A stretch of DNA of 50,252 nucleotides, taken from the NCBI GenBank assembly GCA_002338505.1, contig DDIK01000218.1, forward strand, positions 1 through 50,252. Direction: 5' to 3'. Origin of the DNA: Bacteriovorax sp. UBA1852 (lineage in GTDB: Bacteria; Bdellovibrionota; Bacteriovoracia; Bacteriovoracales; Bacteriovoracaceae). Under the pieces are notes generated by a model. It did no database searches. It had not been told where the DNA came from and worked only from the letters and a program-made list of their open reading frames with translations. Below, in pieces: positions 43,696 through 50,252 of the stretch. The stretch's first letter is position 1. Every line of letters begins with the position of its first letter. The translations under genes were made by a program, and so were the position numbers.

Positions 43696-45705
43696 AATAA
43701 AAGTCTGAATCATTGCATCCTCTTTCATGTATTCATATCTGCCTGAAGCGCCGCCGTGACCTGCGCCCATATTCATGTAGAGAAGCTTAGGATTCTTATC
43801 TGTTGAGAGATCTCTTAATTTATAAATCCACTTCATTGGCTCCCAGTATGTTACTCGAGGGTCATTTAGTCCGCCTGTGGCTAAAATAGAGGGATAGTCT
43901 TTATTTTGAATATTGTCATATGGAGAGTATGACTTAATATACTCATAATACTCTTGTTCATTAGGGTTTCCCCATTCATCGTACTCTAGTTGAGTAAGGG
44001 GAAGAGTGTCGTCAACCATTGTGTTGAGTACATCGACAAAGGGAACTTCTGCGACGGCGACTTTAAAAAGTCCTTCCGGAGCAATATTTAAAGTCGCCCC
44101 AACAAGCATTCCTCCGGCACTTCCACCATTGATGGCAATATGGCCTTTCTTTGTATAATTTTGCTGAATAAGAAATTCAGCGCAAGAAATAAAGTCTCGA
44201 AATGTATTTTTCTTTTTTAAGAATTTTCCATCTTCATACCACTTACGTCCTAGTGTCGAACTTCCTCTTATGTGTCCAATGGCAAAGACAAAACCTCTAT
44301 CAACAAGAGATAGAATCTTTGACCAGAATGAGGGGTCTATATTCATGCCATACGAGCCATAGCCATAGAGTAGACAAGGGTTCTCACAGTTAAGTTTAGA
44401 ATCTTTTTGTCTAAGGATACTAATAGGGATGTTCTTGTTGTCGTGTGAGAGAGCATTAATTCGTTCAACAAGATAGTTCTCTGGATCAAATCCAGGAACT
44501 TCTTTTTGGTATACTAGTTTCGACGAAAGATCTTTGAGGTCAATGGTATAACTCGAGAAGGGACGAGTTAAAGAAGAGTAATTATAATGAAATTTATCTG
44601 TCATATACTCAGCATTATCACCTGAGCTTGCATAGTAGCTTGGTTCTGGAAAAGTGATCACATGTTCTTTTCCATTATCAAATAGAATTTTAAGTCTTGG
44701 AAGTCCACTTTCTCGGTATGAGATAACATTGTGAGATTCGTAGCATTCGATATCACTTATGTATATATCATCATGTGGGGCTATATATTCTTTAATTTCC
44801 CCAGTGCCAATATCTTTTTTGATGACTCGAAAGTTTTCGTGGGTATCATTTGTGAGAATATAGAACTGTCCTCTTTTATGAGTGGCGTAGTATTCTACCT
44901 TGTCTTTTCTTTCTAGGAGTAAGTGTGCTGAATCTGTAATGTCGTTTGCTCTTACGTAGCGAGAGGTATTTGAGATGGAACCACTAGAGGTAATAAATAT
45001 ATACTCATGATCAAGAGATTCATTAACATCGACAAAGAATTCACCGGACTCTTCTGTGTATATCTCCTTATCGCTCTCTTCTGCTAATGTATGCTGCATT
45101 ACCTTATATGGTCTTTGGTTTTCATTCATAACTACATAAAGGAGCGAATAATTATCTTTATACCAAGAGACACCATGTGAAACATTATGGATTTCATCAC
45201 TTAGTACTTCCCCAGTGATAAGATTCTTAAATTTAAGTGTGTAAACTTCAGAGCCATTTATATCTACAGTATAGGCCAAAATATTATGATCACTTGAGAT
45301 ATCAAATGTTCCAAGGCTAAAGTATTCATGATCTTTAGCAAGCTCATTTTCGTCTAAGCAGATTTCTTCAACAGTTGAACCGATCTTCTTTCGACAATGA
45401 ATGGGATATTCTTTTCCTTTGCTATACTTTTCATAATAGAGAAACTCACCATGTTTGTAAGGGTGAGTTTCATATTCTTCACATTCACGTGATTTCATCT
45501 CTATAAAGATTTTGTCTTGTAACTTCTTATTGGAGCCTAAGTAGGAATCGCAGAACGAGTTTTCGTTTACTAAGAGATTCTTGATGGTTTCACTGTCATT
45601 TTTGTTTTTTATATTTCTAAGCCAGAAGTAGTGATCATCTCTGGTGTTTGCTTTAAAATGTAGTCGTTCTTCTCTTTTGTCTGCTTGGGGATATTTAAAC
45701 TTCAT
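43669..45705 (-). CDS. ptrB: Oligopeptidase B (prolyl oligopeptidase family, S9A)
   Basis: 678 residues: an N-terminal seven-bladed propeller (about 80-400) and a C-terminal alpha/beta hydrolase. The triad is a Ser in GGSAGG (about residue 528), an Asp in GLNDPRV (about 615) and a His in GHGGASGR (about 650). The family cleaves short peptides after Lys or Arg. Length is typical and no signal peptide is seen. It is convergent with the DUF1704 fusion gene. A forward counterpart is not nearby, so it is monocistronic. Confidence 0.9.
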   Translation of the reverse strand: MKFKYPQADKREERLHFKANTRDDHYFWLRNIKNKNDSETIKNLLVNENSFCDSYLGSNKKLQDKIFIEMKSRECEEYETHPYKHGEFLYYEKYSKGKEYPIHCRKKIGSTVEEICLDENELAKDHEYFSLGTFDISSDHNILAYTVDINGSEVYTLKFKNLITGEVLSDEIHNVSHGVSWYKDNYSLLYVVMNENQRPYKVMQHTLAEESDKEIYTEESGEFFVDVNESLDHEYIFITSSGSISNTSRYVRANDITDSAHLLLERKDKVEYYATHKRGQFYILTNDTHENFRVIKKDIGTGEIKEYIAPHDDIYISDIECYESHNVISYRESGLPRLKILFDNGKEHVITFPEPSYYASSGDNAEYMTDKFHYNYSSLTRPFSSYTIDLKDLSSKLVYQKEVPGFDPENYLVERINALSHDNKNIPISILRQKDSKLNCENPCLLYGYGSYGMNIDPSFWSKILSLVDRGFVFAIGHIRGSSTLGRKWYEDGKFLKKKNTFRDFISCAEFLIQQNYTKKGHIAINGGSAGGMLVGATLNIAPEGLFKVAVAEVPFVDVLNTMVDDTLPLTQLEYDEWGNPNEQEYYEYIKSYSPYDNIQNKDYPSILATGGLNDPRVTYWEPMKWIYKLRDLSTDKNPKLLYMNMGAGHGGASGRYEYMKEDAMIQTFILKEFGIES

Positions 45706-45832
45706 CTTACCTACTTGTGATGTTATTAAAATCTTAAAAAAAATAGCTCAAGGCTTTGTAATTATTAGCGCTATTCATTTTATTCTTAGAGTTTAAACTA
45801 TAGTAATATTCATAACTTCCGACAAGAGATAT

Positions 45833-47899
45833 GTGAATTTGAAAATAAAATTAGCAATCCTTTTATTTATATCCTTTAATGGTCTTTCATTTTTTGCGAG
45901 GTGGATTGAGGACCCTAAAGAGTTCTGTGGTGAGGATAAAAATTTAATTGATACACCAATTATTTATTGTGACAAAAATGTAATACCTCTTCCGGAAGTA
46001 GATTTAGACCTAAATAAAATTAATAATTCGCTTGATGAGAATTTTAATAATGACGTAAATGATTTATTGAGCACCAGAGCATTGAGCGCGAAAATACTCT
46101 CAGAATCGAAGGAAGCTACTTCAAGCTATAATGATATCAAAGACGGAAAAAGTGAAAAGTCTAAAAGGGAGCGTTTAAGAATCAATTCTTCATTAAATGC
46201 TTTGTTAAGTCTCGAATTTAAAATTCAAGAACTCTCTGCTTGGGACCCAAGATTTCAAACTAGCAGGGGTACGAGAGTTCCTAAGAAGGAACAGGAAAAA
46301 AGAAAAAAGAAAAGAGACGCTTTAAAACTAAAAAAAGCTTTGATTATTTCTGAAAACCCTGTTCTTGCACAAGATCCTATACAAAATCTTATTGGTGACA
46401 AGGTCGGACAGAGAATTAAAAACCATACTAAAGCGATTAGAGGAAATTATTCTAATCGTAAGGAGTTACTCAAAAAAAGAGAGGACGACAATTATTTTTC
46501 TATTAAAGAAGAGGCGTACTTAGAAGAGCTTGATGAATCACTTGGTCGTATGATTATTTCATCTGAAAAACTAACGAAAAGACACGAGAAAGCTTTATCT
46601 AAGATAAAGATGGCAACTCCAGAAAATGCAAAATTTATTAGAGATAACTTAATGTACAATAAAGACCTTATTAGAGATTATTTTATAGCTGCAGATCCCT
46701 CCAACCCAAATAGTGATTTTTTTAATAATCGTGGAGTGGCCTGTCGTTTAGCAGGTGAGTTTGATGCTTCTGAATTAAACAGCTTGTTCAATTCATTAGC
46801 ACTTGATATTGCATTAACTGTAATCCCTGTTGGAGGTCCTTTGTTGATGGGAAAAGCACTTGGCAAGCTATCTAAAATTAAGTCTCTCCCAACAGCGCTT
46901 CAAAAAATTGCGCATGCAGACTCTTCTGCGATCTATTCGACTATTGGTGTGGAGTTAGGAGTTATGGGGATTGATACAAGTCTTATCGCAGATGATATGA
47001 AACGATGTGAAGAACTAAGAAACTTAAAATATTCATTCAGCGGCTTACCATCAGGGTTGGAAGAGAAAGCGAAAGAATGTGATGACATGCTTAACGATAT
47101 GATCTTATCTTATGCAGCAGGTATGATTACTGGAGCTACACTTTCGGCAAAATTGCTAAAAGGTTCAAAGAATATCCTAAAGAATAGTTCCAAGGTAAGT
47201 AAGCAGGATAAGCTTTATTTGATAAATGCTGATAGCATTTATGAGGACTTTAAGTGTCATGATAATATCCATAGACTTGCAAAGAAGTTTGATGCAAGTG
47301 GTGTGGACTTAAGTGATGCAAAGGTCTTATATTTAATTCCGGATGGTATTGATAGTGCTCAGAAACTACCATATCGTTTTGGTCGAGGTGAAGCTGCTAA
47401 GGATGGAGTATCTTGGAATCATCATGTTGTAATGATTAAAGATGGTAAAGTTTATGATCCAGACTTTCCACGTGATGAAATACCAAGTGTTGAGGAGTAC
47501 ATGACTGAAATGTTTCCTGATGTGATGAGGTCCGGTGAGTCAAGTCTTGCCAATGTCAGAGTAAAAGAAGTTGATGCGAGTGACTATATTGCAAACTTTG
47601 AGGGGGGAGACACTGCAGCAGGAAACTTTGCGAGTACAGATATCAGAACAGTAGAAAATGAAACATCAAGCATTGGGGATTATTTTAATAGATTTGCGAA
47701 AGTTAAGTTAGAGGTCCCTTCAGTAAATATACCAAGAGCCTATGATCAATTCGGTACTCCGCTTTTTAGGTCACCTGATGGAAGAGGTCTTGTTGATTCA
47801 GATGGTGATCTCGTATCAGAAGGTAGAGTTGAGACTTTAGATGGTGATTCTTTGTGGTTAGATGATGAAGGAGTCATCGATAAAGTTCTTGGAAATTAA
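45833..47899 (+). CDS. Large exported protein with a C-terminal Cys-His-Asp (deamidase-like) domain
   Basis: 688 residues starting at GTG with a signal peptide (FNGLSFFA). Residues 60-300 are charged and coiled-coil-like. A glycine-rich hydrophobic stretch lies near 320-350 (LALDIALTVIPVGGPLLMG). At 470-570 a papain/transglutaminase-like layout appears: C475 (KCHDNIHRLA), H530 or H531 (SWNHHVVMIKDG) and D542 (VYDPDF), which resembles protein-glutaminase enzymes that deamidate Gln side chains. The C-terminus has Asp/Gly-rich turns (SPDGRGLVDSDGD). An effector or toxin role is plausible; the enzyme type is unproven. Convergent with the RNase P RNA gene. Confidence 0.5.
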   Translation: MNLKIKLAILLFISFNGLSFFARWIEDPKEFCGEDKNLIDTPIIYCDKNVIPLPEVDLDLNKINNSLDENFNNDVNDLLSTRALSAKILSESKEATSSYNDIKDGKSEKSKRERLRINSSLNALLSLEFKIQELSAWDPRFQTSRGTRVPKKEQEKRKKKRDALKLKKALIISENPVLAQDPIQNLIGDKVGQRIKNHTKAIRGNYSNRKELLKKREDDNYFSIKEEAYLEELDESLGRMIISSEKLTKRHEKALSKIKMATPENAKFIRDNLMYNKDLIRDYFIAADPSNPNSDFFNNRGVACRLAGEFDASELNSLFNSLALDIALTVIPVGGPLLMGKALGKLSKIKSLPTALQKIAHADSSAIYSTIGVELGVMGIDTSLIADDMKRCEELRNLKYSFSGLPSGLEEKAKECDDMLNDMILSYAAGMITGATLSAKLLKGSKNILKNSSKVSKQDKLYLINADSIYEDFKCHDNIHRLAKKFDASGVDLSDAKVLYLIPDGIDSAQKLPYRFGRGEAAKDGVSWNHHVVMIKDGKVYDPDFPRDEIPSVEEYMTEMFPDVMRSGESSLANVRVKEVDASDYIANFEGGDTAAGNFASTDIRTVENETSSIGDYFNRFAKVKLEVPSVNIPRAYDQFGTPLFRSPDGRGLVDSDGDLVSEGRVETLDGDSLWLDDEGVIDKVLGN

Positions 47900-47902
47900 A
47901 AA

Positions 47903-48249
47903 AGAGTTAGGGTATAAGCCGGGTCCTGTATTGGACTATCATTCGTCTAGGCTTAGAATTACTCCTAAGCTCAAGCGTTTAACCCGTTCACGGAAGCTGG
48001 CTACCCCCAAAATGTGAACCTATTCAAACTTGCACCGCCTAGAGTTTACCTGTTTTCACTACAGCAGGTAGATTTGCATCTTCATGGATTGGCCTGCCGA
48101 AGCTACCCCAATCTCATTCAAACCCCTGTACTTCCTTTCTGTTGCACTTGTCCTCATCTCGCGATGGACGGGCGTTACCCGCTAAGCTGCCATGTGGAGC
48201 CCGGACTTTCCTCCCGTGCTTGCGCACCGGCGATAGTCTCCCTAACTCT
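47903..48249 (-). ncRNA. rnpB: RNase P RNA, bacterial type A
   Basis: Catalytic RNA that matures tRNA 5' ends. On the minus strand the universal blocks appear in order: GAGGAAAGTCCGGGCTCCAC (plus 48194-48213), GTGCAACAGAAAG (48135-48147), AGGTAAAC (48044-48051) and ACAGGACCCGGCTTA (47915-47929). The ends pair perfectly as helix P1: AGAGTTAGGG with CCCTAACTCT (10 bp), followed by six T residues (47898-47903) as terminator. Length about 347 nt is typical. Much richer in GC than its surroundings. It accounts for the whole 47900-48359 gap together with its promoter. Confidence 0.95.
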
Positions 48250-48255
48250 GTTCTT

Positions 48256-48285
48256 TTACTATCAAAATATGGTCAAATGTGTCAA
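48256..48285 (-). promoter_or_regulatory. rnpB: Promoter of rnpB
   Basis: On the minus strand, TTGACA (48280-48285), an 18-bp spacer and TAGTAA (48256-48261). The predicted start, about 7 nt downstream, falls on the first base of helix P1, in line with RNase P RNA being made without a long leader. Confidence 0.65.
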
Positions 48286-48359
48286 AGGTTTGTGAAAATA
48301 CGTTACGCTTTGTATTCGCTATGGTAATTAGTATTTGTTGAAGAACCAGGAGTTGTCAA

Positions 48360-49757
48360 GTGCGTCAAATGATTATTATTCTCTTTCTCTCATCATCAGT
48401 TAGCGCTGACTTGCTGAAACATGCTAAAGAGTATTTAGGAGTTTCAACAGAAGTAAAGAACCTGAATTACAACTTTGAAGCCCAGAAAATCTCTCAGTTA
48501 AGTGAAGAGCTCAGTCGAAGCTGGAACCTCACGCTAAGTGAAACATACTCTGACTCTGATCTCGATAAGGGGCCTTTTACATTTTCTGCGCCAGGGGAAA
48601 AAACTAAGACTACTTATCTTTCTCTTGAAAAAGAAAATATCTACGGTGGAGAGTTTACTTTATCAGGGACATATTATGACTTTGATGGAAAAGCTAGCGA
48701 TGGTTCACCGCGATCTATTAAGTCTTATTCTCAAGAATTAAAGTATACTCAATATCTAGGTGCTAATTTTCTAGGAAGAGTAAGTAAGCTTGAACTACGT
48801 ATAAAAGAGAAAGAAACGCAATATCAAAAAGTTTCGTTAGCAGGTGTTAAATCAAAAGAGCTTTTAGAATTTGTTAATAACTATATTGATCTTCAACGAG
48901 ATCTAACGCTTAAGAAGCTCTCTGATAAAGCCTATAAGAGATCACAAGCAAGGCTTAATCTTGTATCAAGGCAAGTTAAAGATGGCCTTAAAGAGAAAGT
49001 TGATCTTCTAAGTACAAAGAATTCACACTTTGGGCAAAGAGAGCAGCAAAAGGTGGCAGGTCAACAGCTTAAGTCATCGAAAAATCTTCTCGAAGCAAAA
49101 TTAGAGCGTAAGGTTGTTTTAGATGAAGTATCTTCATTTAAAATTAAAAATATAAACCTTGATCCTATTGAAAAAAAATCCATTGCTAATAATATTGATA
49201 TGAAGAGTATTGAAGCAAAACTTGATTATCTTGAAGATGAGATTGCTAAGAATAAAAAGTCTGTTTTCCCAACAATTGCTTTAAGTGCAACATATGAAAC
49301 AAATAACTTTGAGACAACAAAGTCACCAATTCTCGATGGAACAATTGGTTCGGACAATGTGAATAAGGAAATCGCTTTAAGTGTGGTTATTCCAATTGGG
49401 TATGATGCTCAGAAAAATGCTCTTAAAATAGCTAGTCTCAACAAGCTTCACGCAACTTACGAGAAAAAGATTATAAAAAATAGAATCGAGAAGAGGCTTG
49501 AGACACTCATGTCGGCACTTGATGTTTTAGATCAGAATATAGAGAGTGTTGTTAATCGGTACAATTTAGCCGTCAGTTCTTTGAAAGAATATAATCGTCT
49601 TTATTCTAGAGGTCGTGTTTCTCTTGATCAGGTCATACGTGCAGAAGAGGACCTGATTAATACGGAAAAGTCATTTGTTCAGTTTAAAGTAGAAAGAGAG
49701 AAGAGCTATTATTCGCTTCTTGATCTCTATGGTGAACTCGTTCAAGAATTCTTATAG
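48360..49757 (+). CDS. TolC-family outer-membrane efflux protein
   Basis: 465 residues. GTG start with AGGAG 7 nt upstream and a signal peptide ending near residue 15 (SSVSA). Long alpha-helical segments with heptad pattern and two beta-strand bundles match the OEP fold, with the two internal repeats at about 40-230 and 270-460 (SVFPTIALSATYE, then YSRGRVSLDQVIRAEEDL). It forms the outer-membrane channel of a tripartite pump. It is followed after 9 nt by an RND transporter gene, so the two are one transport system. Confidence 0.85.
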   Translation: MRQMIIILFLSSSVSADLLKHAKEYLGVSTEVKNLNYNFEAQKISQLSEELSRSWNLTLSETYSDSDLDKGPFTFSAPGEKTKTTYLSLEKENIYGGEFTLSGTYYDFDGKASDGSPRSIKSYSQELKYTQYLGANFLGRVSKLELRIKEKETQYQKVSLAGVKSKELLEFVNNYIDLQRDLTLKKLSDKAYKRSQARLNLVSRQVKDGLKEKVDLLSTKNSHFGQREQQKVAGQQLKSSKNLLEAKLERKVVLDEVSSFKIKNINLDPIEKKSIANNIDMKSIEAKLDYLEDEIAKNKKSVFPTIALSATYETNNFETTKSPILDGTIGSDNVNKEIALSVVIPIGYDAQKNALKIASLNKLHATYEKKIIKNRIEKRLETLMSALDVLDQNIESVVNRYNLAVSSLKEYNRLYSRGRVSLDQVIRAEEDLINTEKSFVQFKVEREKSYYSLLDLYGELVQEFL

Positions 49758-49766
49758 GTAAATGAC

Positions 49767-50252
49767 GTGAAAAAAATTATCGATTTCTTTATTTCAAAGT
49801 CGCTAGTTGTAAATCTTTTTACTGCTCTAGTTGTCTTTGTTGGTAGCTTTTCAATATATACACTTCAAAAAGATATCTTCCCGCAAGTCGAGTTCGATGT
49901 CATTCTTGTAAGGACTTTCTATCCAGGCTCTACTGCAGAAGATGTAGAGAAGCTTGTTTCTTTATCTATCGAGAGATCGCTTAAAGAGGTTGATGGTATC
50001 AAAGAGTTAAATATTCTCTCTGCAGAAGGCAGTAGTATTGGTTATCTGACAATTGAACCCGATGCTGACATTAAAGAAGTTGAAGATGATATAAAAACAG
50101 CTATCGACTCGATAGATGATTTCCCAGAAGAAGTAAAAGACCCTACGATAACGAGCTTAAGCAATAAGAATAGAAGAGGAATAATTAAGGTCGTAGTTAA
50201 AGGCGCAGAATATGAGCGCTTAAGGGTCGTGTCAAAAGACTTAAGAGATCTT
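49767..50252 (+). CDS. RND-family efflux transporter, N-terminus (partial)
   Basis: 162 codons are visible, then the window ends without a stop. GTG start. The first membrane helix (about 12-30) is followed by DIFPQVEFD, then the FYPGSTAEDVEKLVSLSIE stretch and the DGIKELNILSAEGSS porter-domain segment, all standard for AcrB/CusA-type pumps. The inner-membrane component uses the proton gradient to drive export. No membrane-fusion-protein gene separates it from the TolC gene; that adaptor may lie beyond the edge. Confidence 0.85.
   Translation, partial: MKKIIDFFISKSLVVNLFTALVVFVGSFSIYTLQKDIFPQVEFDVILVRTFYPGSTAEDVEKLVSLSIERSLKEVDGIKELNILSAEGSSIGYLTIEPDADIKEVEDDIKTAIDSIDDFPEEVKDPTITSLSNKNRRGIIKVVVKGAEYERLRVVSKDLRDL

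Noticed and set aside
48014..48327. Open frames of 93 and 61 codons on the plus strand
   Set aside because: They lie wholly or largely inside the RNase P RNA gene on the other strand, which explains the higher GC and lack of stops.
1..50252. CRISPR arrays, tRNA genes, insertion sequences, phage integration sites
   Set aside because: Looked for by eye on both strands; no spaced direct repeats, cloverleaf sequences or transposase or integrase frames found.

Overview
The window looks like chromosomal DNA of a low-GC (roughly mid-30s percent by eye), Gram-negative bacterium. It carries outer-membrane beta-barrels, many lipoproteins, Sec and Tat exported proteins, a TolC/RND pump and orphan periplasmic solute-binding-like proteins. 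A Bdellovibrio-and-like organism (Bacteriovorax/Halobacteriovorax type) is my best guess. It rests on gene style and composition, not on a search. Genes are tightly packed, several use GTG or TTG starts, and convergent pairs overlap at their 3' ends. I see no tRNA, insertion sequence, prophage or CRISPR array.

Layout. 1-5.6 kb: end of a membrane sensor gene, a TorF-like porin, an M24 peptidase and tRNA-dihydrouridine synthase pair, then a forward cluster (Nudix, polytopic membrane protein, membrane zinc-ribbon protein, aldo/keto reductase). 5.7-12.3 kb: a CorC/HlyC-type CBS protein behind a long leader with a candidate upstream ORF, a 914-residue ankyrin protein translationally coupled to a 275-residue protein, and a thioredoxin-reductase-like flavoprotein facing a 2Fe-2S ferredoxin. 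12.4-18.4 kb: branched-chain amino acid breakdown (leucine dehydrogenase and a fused 2-oxoacid dehydrogenase E1) interleaved with two periplasmic binding-like proteins and an outer-membrane protein. 18.4-25 kb: a GCS2-type ligase overlapping an AstE-like M14 hydrolase, a secreted protein behind a good sigma-54 promoter, a stand-alone ComEC domain, and nadC-nadB.

25-34 kb: all on the minus strand, an extracytoplasmic c-type cytochrome locus. It has a 1350-residue triple-haem-motif lipoprotein, a Tat-exported DUF1501-like protein, a small lipoprotein, a one-haem-motif exported protein, a cytochrome c lipoprotein and a YceI-like protein. 34-38.4 kb: a pentapeptide-repeat protein divergent from an XRE-type regulator across a leader full of TTGCA words. 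The regulator is coupled to a secreted vWA-like protein, and a large lipoprotein follows. 38.5-45.7 kb: mutY, an NlpC/P60-like protein, a glutathione-synthetase-like ATP-grasp ligase followed by an N-formylglutamate-amidohydrolase/DUF1704 (QEGLA) fusion, and oligopeptidase B. 45.8-50.2 kb: a large exported protein with a Cys-His-Asp domain that may be a protein deamidase, the RNase P RNA gene with its promoter, and a TolC-RND pair running off the window.

The most interesting biology is a possible non-canonical peptide ligation and turnover pathway split over two loci (18.4-20.8 kb and 40.7-43.7 kb). Next come the TTGCA-repeat regulatory switch at 35.3-35.5 kb, the putative deamidase-like exported protein, and the cytochrome/Tat locus.
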